Of a stretch of DNA of 64,000 nucleotides, positions 40,961 to 49,225 are shown in pieces. The notes beneath the pieces are model-generated. The model had not been told where the DNA came from and ran no database searches. It saw nothing but the letters and a program-made list of their open reading frames with translations. This DNA is from Paenibacillus aestuarii (GTDB lineage Bacteria > Bacillota > Bacilli > Paenibacillales > NBRC-103111), in assembly GCF_027789125.1 (NCBI RefSeq), contig NZ_JAQFVF010000033.1, positions 186,001 through 250,000 on the forward strand, in the 5' to 3' direction. The translations under genes and the position numbers were made by a program. Position 1 is the stretch's first letter; the number at the start of each line of letters is the position of its first letter.

Positions 40961-42043
40961 ATGAGAATTGCATACCTGATCCACTGGAACGAAGGGCCGG
41001 AGAGCGGCGTCTTTAAGAAGATATGTTCGCAAGGTAAGGAATGGATAAAGTTAGGCAACGAAGTCAAGCTGTTTATTTATACAAATCGGAAGAACGATGA
41101 TTGGCAAGATCATTGTGGTCAAATGGAAGTTGCGATACAGCGGTATGACGGCTGGAAGACGCGGTTCTCTAAGTTTCACAATTTAATTCATCAAGTGGAT
41201 CAATGGCAGCCGGATGTTATCTACCATCGTTATGATCTTTACTATCCCTACTTGGGCGGGTTGCTGCGGAAGTATCCTTCGATATTGGAGATCAATACGA
41301 ATGATCTTGCTGAGATGCGGCTAAGTCCGGGCTTTAGGTACTGGTACCATCTTCTGACACGAGCCCGTGTCTTGAGGGTTAGCAAAGGGTATGTCTTTGT
41401 AAGCAAGGAGCTTTCGGAGGAAACGCATTACAGCCGTTATGTAAAGAGCAAAATCGTAATTGGCAATGGGATTGAAATGGATAAATTCAACATTACCGAA
41501 ACCCCATCTAACGATCAGCTAAGGGCTGTATTTATCGGTTCACCAGGGCAAGCATGGCATGGGACCGATAAAATTGTAAAGCTAGCTGCACATCAGCCCA
41601 GTTGGACTTTCGATATGATCGGAATTGAACGATCACAGATGGAGGAAGCGGAGCTGCCATCGAATATGAAATTCTACGGACGTTTAACGAAAGAAGAGTA
41701 TCAACCGATTATGCAGCAAGCGGATATTGCCATAGGTTCGTTAGCGATGCATCGGGCCATGATGAAAGAAGCGTCTCCGTTGAAAGTAAGAGAGTACTTA
41801 GCATACGGCATACCGGTCATTCTTGGCTATCGAGATACCGATTTTGCTGAACATAAAGCACCTTTCATTCTGGAACTGCCTAATGAAAACAATAATGTAG
41901 AGGCTAACTTGGATTTAATTCATGTCTTCTGTATGAATTGGTCCGGCAAACGGGTGAAGAGGGAGTGGGTACAGCACTTAGATACGAAAGAGAAAGAAGT
42001 CGTTCGAGTTGACTATATGAGAAGTATTGTTGGGGAACGGTGA
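40961..42043 (+). CDS. Glycosyltransferase family 4
   Basis: 360 residues; the second of two adjacent ATGs is best spaced from AAAGGTGA. N-terminal MRIAYLIHWNEGPESGVFKKI, then PDVIYHRYDLYYP, an interdomain GIEMDKFN, and the C-terminal donor domain with AVFIGSPGQAWHGTDKIVKLA, MKFYGRLTKEEY and KEASPLKVREYLAYGIPVI (the conserved E-X7-E region). It adds one sugar of the repeat unit. Its stop overlaps the next start (GTGA). Confidence 0.85.
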   Translation: MRIAYLIHWNEGPESGVFKKICSQGKEWIKLGNEVKLFIYTNRKNDDWQDHCGQMEVAIQRYDGWKTRFSKFHNLIHQVDQWQPDVIYHRYDLYYPYLGGLLRKYPSILEINTNDLAEMRLSPGFRYWYHLLTRARVLRVSKGYVFVSKELSEETHYSRYVKSKIVIGNGIEMDKFNITETPSNDQLRAVFIGSPGQAWHGTDKIVKLAAHQPSWTFDMIGIERSQMEEAELPSNMKFYGRLTKEEYQPIMQQADIAIGSLAMHRAMMKEASPLKVREYLAYGIPVILGYRDTDFAEHKAPFILELPNENNNVEANLDLIHVFCMNWSGKRVKREWVQHLDTKEKEVVRVDYMRSIVGER

Positions 42044-43380
42044 GTACATTGAGTATTGAGCTCATTCTGATTGGCTGTCTTGGTGCCTGTCTCGTGATCT
42101 TTTTCATGCAATGCATAATGCAACTGGGTATGAAGATTGACGCGGGTTGGATTTTTGGATTCAGTTATTTTTTTGACCTAACAGGTTACCTGTTTAAAAC
42201 ATACGTTCATGGGAGCTCCTTATTTTTGTTGTTAGCCGTGCCGATGTTCCTGCTCGTCGTTGCATTCCTAGATAAACCGAAGCTGGGTGACGGGCTCTTT
42301 ACGAATAAGGGCCTTAAACTATGGCTCATCTTCCTTCTGTATAGCGTAATTTCGGTCAACTGGGCTTACAATGACGACTTTGGCATCTTTAAATTACAGA
42401 TTATATCGATTCACGGGATTATTCCAGGTATTTTTACGTTTATCATTTACAGAATGTATAAAACGTTTACTTGGACCCCTGTTGTGCTGTTTGGCTTAGG
42501 TTACTCTATCATCCATCACCTGTTTGGTGAGTTCCCCGCGGAGTATCCGGGAAGATTGACGTTACCGGGCGGTAATCCTATCTACGATGCGCGGATCCTG
42601 TTCGCTGCCGTGACGATTGCCATATGGGGTAAACGCATCCCGCTTGTGCTGCGATTGGCCACGATCACTTTCGGCATTATGTCCGGTATTGCTACACAGT
42701 CAAGAGGGCCGCTTATGGCTCTGCTAGTGGCAAATGCATGCGTGCTTCTGATGGTGCTGTTCATCAAGTATATGAATAAGAAATTGCATATTAATAATTG
42801 GGTTAAGTTCGGGGTGCTTGCTCTAGTGCTGGTTGGGGCGTTTGCAGCATGGCATTACAATGATCAGCTCCAGGAGGTCATTGGAACGAGTCGGTTCGCG
42901 GTTCTAGTCAGTCAGGATGAGCTTGTTGGCGATGCGAACTATGTGGGACGAAAATATTTGCAGAAAGAAGCATTAGATCAGTTTATAGCCCACCCCTTTT
43001 TTGGAACCGGTCTAGGCGGGAACGATATTATGGGAAATTACAATTATCCTCATAATATTGTGCTGGAGATTGCCAGTCAGCTTGGACTTGTGGGGATGGC
43101 ACTTTGGCTTATTGCTCTTCTATACTCCTGCTTCATAGCTAGACACAGCGGCGTGCTGTTAGCCCTGTTTATCCAAAGTGTAATATCGGCAATGTTCAGT
43201 GGGGATTTCGGATACAACTACGAGTATATCCTAATTGCGATTACAGCCCTGGCCCTGGCGCCAAAACAGAATGTAAAGGATGTTGAGCAGAATGGAAAAG
43301 ATCATCTTCATACTGACGGGATTAGACTACGCAGGAGCAGAGGCGCAGGTCGTTCAATTGGCAATGGGGCTTCAACTTAG
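42040..43380 (+). CDS. O-antigen ligase/Wzy-like polymerase
   Basis: 446 residues with about 11 membrane helices. The Wzy/WaaL-type signature region contains SRGPLMALLVANAC, a large outside loop with LGGNDIMGNYNYPHNIVLEIASQLGLVGMALW (the PHNxxL motif). It would polymerise repeat units outside the membrane. The last 33 residues (after LALAPKQN) are read through the start of the next gene with an 89-bp overlap and look like non-native sequence, so the 3' end may carry a small frameshift. Confidence 0.85.
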   Translation: MSTLSIELILIGCLGACLVIFFMQCIMQLGMKIDAGWIFGFSYFFDLTGYLFKTYVHGSSLFLLLAVPMFLLVVAFLDKPKLGDGLFTNKGLKLWLIFLLYSVISVNWAYNDDFGIFKLQIISIHGIIPGIFTFIIYRMYKTFTWTPVVLFGLGYSIIHHLFGEFPAEYPGRLTLPGGNPIYDARILFAAVTIAIWGKRIPLVLRLATITFGIMSGIATQSRGPLMALLVANACVLLMVLFIKYMNKKLHINNWVKFGVLALVLVGAFAAWHYNDQLQEVIGTSRFAVLVSQDELVGDANYVGRKYLQKEALDQFIAHPFFGTGLGGNDIMGNYNYPHNIVLEIASQLGLVGMALWLIALLYSCFIARHSGVLLALFIQSVISAMFSGDFGYNYEYILIAITALALAPKQNVKDVEQNGKDHLHTDGIRLRRSRGAGRSIGNGAST

Positions 43381-44419
43381 AGGGTGGCTCGTACAAATTA
43401 TCTCGATGATTCAGCCAATGGCTTATGCGGAAGAATTAAGCGCTTTGGGGATCGGACTTGTTTCGTTGAATATGAAGAAGGGCGTTCCGGATCCCAGAGC
43501 TATTTTTAAGCTTAAACGAATTGTTGAAAATTTCCAACCGGATATTATCCATAGTCATATGGTTCACGCTAATATTTTATCCCGAGTCACCCGTTTTTTT
43601 GTGAAAGTGCCGGTTCTAATCTCAACAGCACACAATACGAATGAAGGCGGCAAGGTTAGGATGCTCCTCTATCGAGCCACAGACCCTCTTTGTGAAATAA
43701 CGACCAATGTCAGTCAAAATGCGGTGGACGCTTATATTCAAAAGAAGGCTTGTCCTAAAGATAAAATCATGTTCGTACCTAACGGAATCGACTTGAAAAA
43801 ATTTAAAAGAAATGAGGAAGATTACGCAATTATTCGAAGTGAGCTAGGGCTTCAAGATGAATTTGTATGGCTGGCTGCAGGCCGCTTCGTTGAGGCCAAA
43901 GATTATCCTAATCTGATTCACGCTTTCGCTAAAATTGCCGACAAGGACAAACGGTGCAAATTGCTCATTGCCGGCGATGGTGTGCTGCGAGAGTCGATGG
44001 AGGGCCTCGCGCGCTCGATGCATTTGGAGAATCAGATCAAGTTTCTGGGTGTAAGAAAAGATATTCCCCGGCTGATGAACGCATCAGACGCCTATGTTAT
44101 TTCATCTGCCTGGGAAGGCATGCCTATGGTATTGCTCGAGGCTTCAGCGAGCGAGCTGCCGATGGTAGCCACTGATGTTGGCGGCAATGGTGAGGTCGTG
44201 AAAGACGGGGTAACGGGTTATCTGTCCCGTCCAGCGAATCCCGAGGAGCTGGCGGAGAAAATGAACACAATGATGTCACTGTCGAGCCAGGAGCGGCAAG
44301 AAATGGGGCATAACGCACGTGAGTATGTGCTGGAGAAATATGATATAGATGCCATCATCTCAAGATGGGAATCGATATACAGCGAGTTCTACAACGGCAA
44401 AAAAGTGATAAACAGGTAA
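43292..44419 (+). CDS. Glycosyltransferase family 4
   Basis: 375 residues from ATG 43292 (AAGGATG upstream). Rossmann-B type: FILTGLDYAGAEAQVVQLAMGL, DIIHSHMVHANIL, VPNGIDLKKFKRN, AAGRFVEAKDYPNLIHAFA, LIAGDGVLRESMEGLA, FLGVRKDIPRLMNASDAYVISSAWEGMPMVLLEASA (EGMPMVLLEA is the donor-binding motif). It probably adds a hexose or HexNAc to the repeat. It overlaps the Wzy gene by 89 bp. Confidence 0.93.
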   Translation: MEKIIFILTGLDYAGAEAQVVQLAMGLQLRGWLVQIISMIQPMAYAEELSALGIGLVSLNMKKGVPDPRAIFKLKRIVENFQPDIIHSHMVHANILSRVTRFFVKVPVLISTAHNTNEGGKVRMLLYRATDPLCEITTNVSQNAVDAYIQKKACPKDKIMFVPNGIDLKKFKRNEEDYAIIRSELGLQDEFVWLAAGRFVEAKDYPNLIHAFAKIADKDKRCKLLIAGDGVLRESMEGLARSMHLENQIKFLGVRKDIPRLMNASDAYVISSAWEGMPMVLLEASASELPMVATDVGGNGEVVKDGVTGYLSRPANPEELAEKMNTMMSLSSQERQEMGHNAREYVLEKYDIDAIISRWESIYSEFYNGKKVINR

Positions 44420-44438
44420 ACAGGAGAGGGGGATATAA

Positions 44439-45617
44439 ATGAAAGGAAAAAAAATAGCGTATGTGGCGACCGTGTATTCTCATTTATCTGTCTTTCATGT
44501 CCCCTTTATTAAAAAGCTGATCTCTGTCGGTAACGAAGTTCATACGTACGCAGCGCCGGATCATTGCCGGGCCGACTTGCTTCAAGAAGCGATAGAGTGC
44601 CGCGATATCTCATTTAGCAGGAACCCGTTCTCACCGAATAACTTGAAGGCGCTCCGATCGCTGACACAGTGGTTTAAGCGAGAGAACTATGACATCATTC
44701 ACGTTCATACACCGAATGCAAGTGTGATTTGCCGGATAGCCGCAAGGCTAGCTGGCTGTAAGACTGTCATATATACTGCACATGGATTCCATTTTTTTAC
44801 AGGTGCTCCTTGGTTAAATTGGCTCATTTACTTCCCTGTGGAATGGTTGATGTCGTTCTGGACGGATACGCTGATTACGATTAATCAAGAGGATTATCAG
44901 CGCGCCCAGAAATTCCCTGTTCGGAAGAGGGCTGTTTATGTACCGGGTGTCGGGGTAGATATTCAATCGTACAGAGGGCTTGCAGGGCCTAAACGCAGGC
45001 AGCTTCAGCAAGAGCTTGGTCTGCACGGAGGCGAATTTGTCATCTTGTGTGTGGCTGAGTTGAACAAAAATAAAAATCACGAGCAACTGATTCACAGCGT
45101 TCACGAAATGACGAAGCAAGGAATCCCGGTTGTATGTTTACTTGCAGGTGTTGGTGACCGTGAGTCAGCATTAAACGATTTGGTTAATCAACTCAAGTTG
45201 GAAAAAAATATAAAGTTTCTGGGGTTTCGTAAGGATATTCCTCAGCTCATGCAGATCGCGGATACGGTTGCCTTATTATCTCAGCGTGAAGGTCTTCCGA
45301 AAGTGTTGCTCGAAGCGTTGGCGGCCGGTAAACCGATGGTGGCTACGAGAGTTCGCGGGAGCAAGGATCTGGTGAAATCACAAGTCAATGGATATGTGGT
45401 TTCACTTCATGACGTTCCAGCGACGGTTCAGGCGCTCACAGCGCTCTATAGGAATGACCATCAGCGCAGTGAAATGGGAAGAAGCAGTTTCGAGCAAGCA
45501 GACATGTATGACATCAAGGAAGTTATGCAGAAGCTTGAAGATATCTATGAGGACAAGAGGAATACGCCATCGACATCGACATCGTCCCAAATCAATGGAG
45601 AGGGAATGGTATTATGA
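44439..45617 (+). CDS. Glycosyltransferase family 4 (EpsD-like)
   Basis: 392 residues with AGGAGAGGGGG upstream. KKIAYVATVYSHLSVFHVPFIKKL at the N-terminus, YDIIHVHTPNASVICRIAARLAGCKTVIYTAHGFHFF, VPGVGVDIQSY, VAELNKNKNHEQLI, FLGFRKDIPQLMQIADTVALLSQREGLPKVLLEALA. The HGFHF motif is typical of EpsD/CapJ-like enzymes that act early in repeat assembly. Its stop overlaps the next start (ATGA). Confidence 0.92.
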   Translation: MKGKKIAYVATVYSHLSVFHVPFIKKLISVGNEVHTYAAPDHCRADLLQEAIECRDISFSRNPFSPNNLKALRSLTQWFKRENYDIIHVHTPNASVICRIAARLAGCKTVIYTAHGFHFFTGAPWLNWLIYFPVEWLMSFWTDTLITINQEDYQRAQKFPVRKRAVYVPGVGVDIQSYRGLAGPKRRQLQQELGLHGGEFVILCVAELNKNKNHEQLIHSVHEMTKQGIPVVCLLAGVGDRESALNDLVNQLKLEKNIKFLGFRKDIPQLMQIADTVALLSQREGLPKVLLEALAAGKPMVATRVRGSKDLVKSQVNGYVVSLHDVPATVQALTALYRNDHQRSEMGRSSFEQADMYDIKEVMQKLEDIYEDKRNTPSTSTSSQINGEGMVL

Positions 45618-47029
45618 CTAGCACACCTCGCTTAACAGGGCTCAAAGGAATGGTTTCTGTTCTTGATTTCGCCGTGATTCTAGCCTGTTATTTCTTCGCT
45701 TTTCAAGTCAGGTTTTATAAGCAGATACCAGATGTTGAGCTTAATTCATTCTTGCACTATATTCCTTGGTTCGGTGTGCTTGGCCTAGTGACCTATCACT
45801 TTTTTAATCTATATGCGTTTACAGGCAGGGTATCGATTACGAAATATTTTTATAACCTGTTTATCGCTCATGTCGTTATTGCCATTGAGCTCATCCTATT
45901 AAGCTACTGGCTGCAAGTTTTTATTTTACCTAGAAGCATTGTCATCCTTGCGTTAGTCCTTCAACTTATTTGTATTATCGGATCGCGTTCCATACTGCTC
46001 TATATGCAGTTCAAGATGGTTGGTAAGAAAAAAGCAGTCGTTATTGTGAGCAATACCAAGGATGAAAGTACGCTCGTTGAAAAAGTACTCTCTAAAGGGG
46101 AGAAATGGTTTGATGTCAAAGGGATTATTCAGTCTGATGGCACTGAAGTTAAGAATGAGGCAAAGTTATTCACGGATATAGATCTGTTTATTCTCAGCCA
46201 TCAAGTAGACGCGAAGCAGAAAGTGGAGATTATGCGGTATGCCGGCAGAGAAAGCAAAGAGGTTCTGCTTATTCCTGAGTTCTATGAGCTCTTCCTCGCC
46301 GGGGCAGAATCCCAACAAATTGATGATATGCTGGTATATTCCGTGCAGTCTCCTTTGATGAGCCGTGTCGATCGCATTGTAAAACGAACAGTTGATCTTA
46401 TTGTTTCTATCGCATTATTGATTCTGACTTCCCCAATCATGCTGCTCATGCTGGTGCTGATCCCGCTGACATCGAACGGTAAAGCCTTTTTCGTACAAGA
46501 GCGGGTAGGAAGGGAAGAGAAGCCCTTCATGTTGTTTAAATTTCGCAGTATGGTGGATAATGCGGAGAAAAACACCGGTCCTGTCTTAGCGCAAGAGCAG
46601 GACAACAGGATTACAAAGCTTGGAAAATTTATACGTGCGACAAGAATCGATGAGCTGCCCCAATTAATCAATGTAATTAAAGGGGAAATGAGCATCGTAG
46701 GGCCGCGTCCGGAGAGAGAGTTCTTTGTAAATTCGTTTAAGCAAGAGCTGCCTGATTACGCGTATCGTTTCAAAGTGAAGCCTGGCATTACAGGCCTTGC
46801 CCAAGTGATGGGCAACTATAGTACGATTCCATCGGATAAACTGCGGTATGACCTGATGTACATTAAGAATTACTCGCTCCTGTTAGATCTCAAAATCTTA
46901 TTGCAGACCATTGTTGTTGTCCTGCAGCGGGAGCAATCTAAGGGAGTCGCTTCGCATGAAATCAAAGCAAGCGGTAAAGTGGCTCGATTGTTAAATACAA
47001 ATACCCAAGTCGTGATTCCGAAGGAGTAA
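45614..47029 (+). CDS. Polyprenyl glycosylphosphotransferase, full length
   Basis: 471 residues: four N-terminal membrane helices, a degenerate CoA-binding-3 region (about 140-230), and the sugar transferase domain from about 255 (VKRTVDLIVSIALLILTSPIML, FVQERVGREEKPFMLFKFRSM, TRIDELPQLINVIKGEMSIVGPRPERE, GITGLAQVMGNY). It starts this operon's repeat unit by loading sugar-1-phosphate on undecaprenyl phosphate. Galactose or HexNAc is possible. Confidence 0.93.
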   Translation: MTSTPRLTGLKGMVSVLDFAVILACYFFAFQVRFYKQIPDVELNSFLHYIPWFGVLGLVTYHFFNLYAFTGRVSITKYFYNLFIAHVVIAIELILLSYWLQVFILPRSIVILALVLQLICIIGSRSILLYMQFKMVGKKKAVVIVSNTKDESTLVEKVLSKGEKWFDVKGIIQSDGTEVKNEAKLFTDIDLFILSHQVDAKQKVEIMRYAGRESKEVLLIPEFYELFLAGAESQQIDDMLVYSVQSPLMSRVDRIVKRTVDLIVSIALLILTSPIMLLMLVLIPLTSNGKAFFVQERVGREEKPFMLFKFRSMVDNAEKNTGPVLAQEQDNRITKLGKFIRATRIDELPQLINVIKGEMSIVGPRPEREFFVNSFKQELPDYAYRFKVKPGITGLAQVMGNYSTIPSDKLRYDLMYIKNYSLLLDLKILLQTIVVVLQREQSKGVASHEIKASGKVARLLNTNTQVVIPKE

Positions 47030-47031
47030 TT

Positions 47032-48108
47032 ATGAGAAAAATTGTAACGATCGTTGGTGCCAGACCGCAATTTATTAAAGCAGCGCCTGTTTCTAGAGTC
47101 CTGCGAAGGACTTATCAAGAAATACTTGTGAATACAGGACAGCATTATGATTTTAACATGGCTGGCGTTTTTTTCGACGAGCTGCAAATTCCACGCCCCG
47201 ACTATAATCTAGAGGTCGGATCTCATTCCCATGGCAAGCAAACGGGTATGATGCTTGATAAAATTGAGGATGTGCTATTTAGAGAGAAACCGGACGGCGT
47301 CCTGGTTTACGGGGATACGAACTCAACACTTGCCGGTGCATTAGCGGCGAGCAAGCTGTACATTCCGCTATTCCATATTGAGGCCGGCCTAAGAAGTTAT
47401 AATAAACAAATGCCAGAGGAGATTAATCGGATATTAACCGATCAGGTCTCTGACTTGTTGTTTGCGCCTACAGAGACAGCTGTTCATAATCTGGCGCTGG
47501 AAAATATTAAGCATCATGTACATATGAGTGGCGATGTGATGTACGACGCAGTGCTCTATAACTATGAGCTTGCTCAAAGTAAATTTGATGTTTCCAAATA
47601 TGGGCTGTCAAAGTACGCCTATTATTTGTGCACCATCCATCGTGCAGAGAACACGGATCATCCAGAGAGGCTCAAGGCCATTGTCGAGTCATTAGTCCGA
47701 CTGGACCTGCCTGTCATTGTACCTCTGCATCCCAGAACGCACAGGATATTGAAAGAGCAAGGTCTATGGGATTTTATACATAGGCATCCGCACATTCATC
47801 TCACTGAACCGGTATCCTATTTAGAGATGCTGATTCTTGAGATGGAGGCAAAGGCAATTATTACCGATTCTGGGGGTGTTCAGAAAGAAGCTTATTTTGC
47901 CAAAGTTCCTTGCTATACACTTCGTGATGAGACAGAGTGGGTAGAGACTGTGAACATAGGTTGGAATCAATTAATTGATCCGTTCACGATGGACTTAAGT
48001 GCTATGATCAAGCAGGCTGATTTGGGCCCTTACCAGGAGAATCTTTATGGGGATGGTCTTGCATCGCAAAAAATCATTAATGCCATTCAGGAATACTTCG
48101 AAAACTAG
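47032..48108 (+). CDS. UDP-sugar 2-epimerase (WecB/WbpI-like)
   Basis: 358 residues: IVGARPQFIKAAPVSR, NTGQHYDFNMAGVFFDEL, GVLVYGDTNSTLAGALAASK, HIEAGLRSYNKQMPEEINRILTD, HRAENTDHPERL, ITDSGGVQKEAY. The sequence is a full non-hydrolysing UDP-GlcNAc 2-epimerase. With wbpB-A-D-E upstream it most likely acts as WbpI, converting UDP-GlcNAc(3NAc)A to the manno form. WecB (UDP-ManNAc) is the alternative. It starts 2 bases after the previous stop. Confidence 0.88.
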   Translation: MRKIVTIVGARPQFIKAAPVSRVLRRTYQEILVNTGQHYDFNMAGVFFDELQIPRPDYNLEVGSHSHGKQTGMMLDKIEDVLFREKPDGVLVYGDTNSTLAGALAASKLYIPLFHIEAGLRSYNKQMPEEINRILTDQVSDLLFAPTETAVHNLALENIKHHVHMSGDVMYDAVLYNYELAQSKFDVSKYGLSKYAYYLCTIHRAENTDHPERLKAIVESLVRLDLPVIVPLHPRTHRILKEQGLWDFIHRHPHIHLTEPVSYLEMLILEMEAKAIITDSGGVQKEAYFAKVPCYTLRDETEWVETVNIGWNQLIDPFTMDLSAMIKQADLGPYQENLYGDGLASQKIINAIQEYFEN

Positions 48109-48142
48109 GCACTAGAACTGTCTGGCGCCAGGGGGCCACCAA

Positions 48143-49171
48143 ATGCAAAGTGGAAAGGCAAGAGCAAAAAAGATACTTCTCACGTTTGATTATGAGATCT
48201 TTTTCAAAAAGTCGGGGACTTTTGAAAACTGTATTCAAAATCCTGTGGATGACCTGATATCTTTTTTTGAAAAACATACGATTGGTGCGACCTTCTTCGT
48301 TGATGTTCTGTATTATTTGCGATTAATAGAGCATGAAGAAACCAAGCATACGGCTGAGCTTCTGAAAAGCCAGCTGCAGAAATTGGTGAGGGCTGGAAGT
48401 CGAATCGAGCCCCATCTGCATCCTCACTGGCTGGATGCCGTCTATATTAACGGAAGATGGGAGTTCCCGCATTATAAGCGGTATCGGCTACAATCTCTAA
48501 ATGAAAGTGAGATCTATGAGTTATTCAGTAGATCCTGCCGTATTTTGGAGGAAATTGCGAGTGAAGTGGAACCTGGTTATAAGATCATGTCCTATCGCGC
48601 CGGAGGATGGTGTATTCAGCCTTTTGAGCTTATGAAAAAATCGTTTGCTGAATGTGGAGTGAAGGTAGATAGTTCCGTCGCCCCGGCGATCAAAGGGGAA
48701 AGTAGCGTACATTATTTTGATTTCACTCATGTTCAACCCGTTAATCATTATTTTTTTGATAAGGATCCCGCTCAACTTGAGACTAAGGGCGAGTTTGTTG
48801 AAGTACCAATCACAACGTTTAAATGCAGCTTTTTTGCCAAAGTTTTGCGGAAAATAAAAAATAAATTCCATCGTAATGAGTTATTACAGTACGGTGATGG
48901 CAGCGGCATTCCGCTGACATCGGTTAGCAGATTCCTCCCAACCTATGAGATGGTTTCCCTGGAAAGGACGCACCCGGACGATTTGCGCCGAGTCATTAAA
49001 CGTCTGAAACAGGACGTCGTCAACATCATATCGCATCCTAAAGGATTATCCCAAATGTCCTTTAAGTGTCTGAATCAGCTCGTTAAGGAAAATCATCGTT
49101 TCATGACATTAAAACAATATTATGAGGAAGAAGTGCTAAGAGACACTGTAAGGGAAGGCAGAATTGAATAG
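48143..49171 (+). CDS. Polysaccharide deacetylase-like protein
   Basis: 342 residues. NodB-type start KKILLTFDYEIFFKKSGTF, GATFFVDVLYY, and RIEPHLHPHWLDAVYI with two histidines spaced H-X-H for metal; MSYRAGGWCIQPFELMK and ISHPKGLSQMSF later. It lacks a signal peptide. It is the last gene before the terminator and the third of its type in the operon. Confidence 0.8.
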   Translation: MQSGKARAKKILLTFDYEIFFKKSGTFENCIQNPVDDLISFFEKHTIGATFFVDVLYYLRLIEHEETKHTAELLKSQLQKLVRAGSRIEPHLHPHWLDAVYINGRWEFPHYKRYRLQSLNESEIYELFSRSCRILEEIASEVEPGYKIMSYRAGGWCIQPFELMKKSFAECGVKVDSSVAPAIKGESSVHYFDFTHVQPVNHYFFDKDPAQLETKGEFVEVPITTFKCSFFAKVLRKIKNKFHRNELLQYGDGSGIPLTSVSRFLPTYEMVSLERTHPDDLRRVIKRLKQDVVNIISHPKGLSQMSFKCLNQLVKENHRFMTLKQYYEEEVLRDTVREGRIE

Positions 49172-49179
49172 ATCATACA

Positions 49180-49212
49180 AACAAGCACCGGCGAAATCGC
49201 CGGTGCTTGTTC
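49180..49212. terminator. Bidirectional terminator at the end of the EPS operon
   Basis: A 14-bp perfect stem (ACAAGCACCGGCGA/TCGCCGGTGCTTGT) with a 2-base loop between convergent genes. Confidence 0.85.
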
Positions 49213-49225
49213 ATTTACTTTTATA

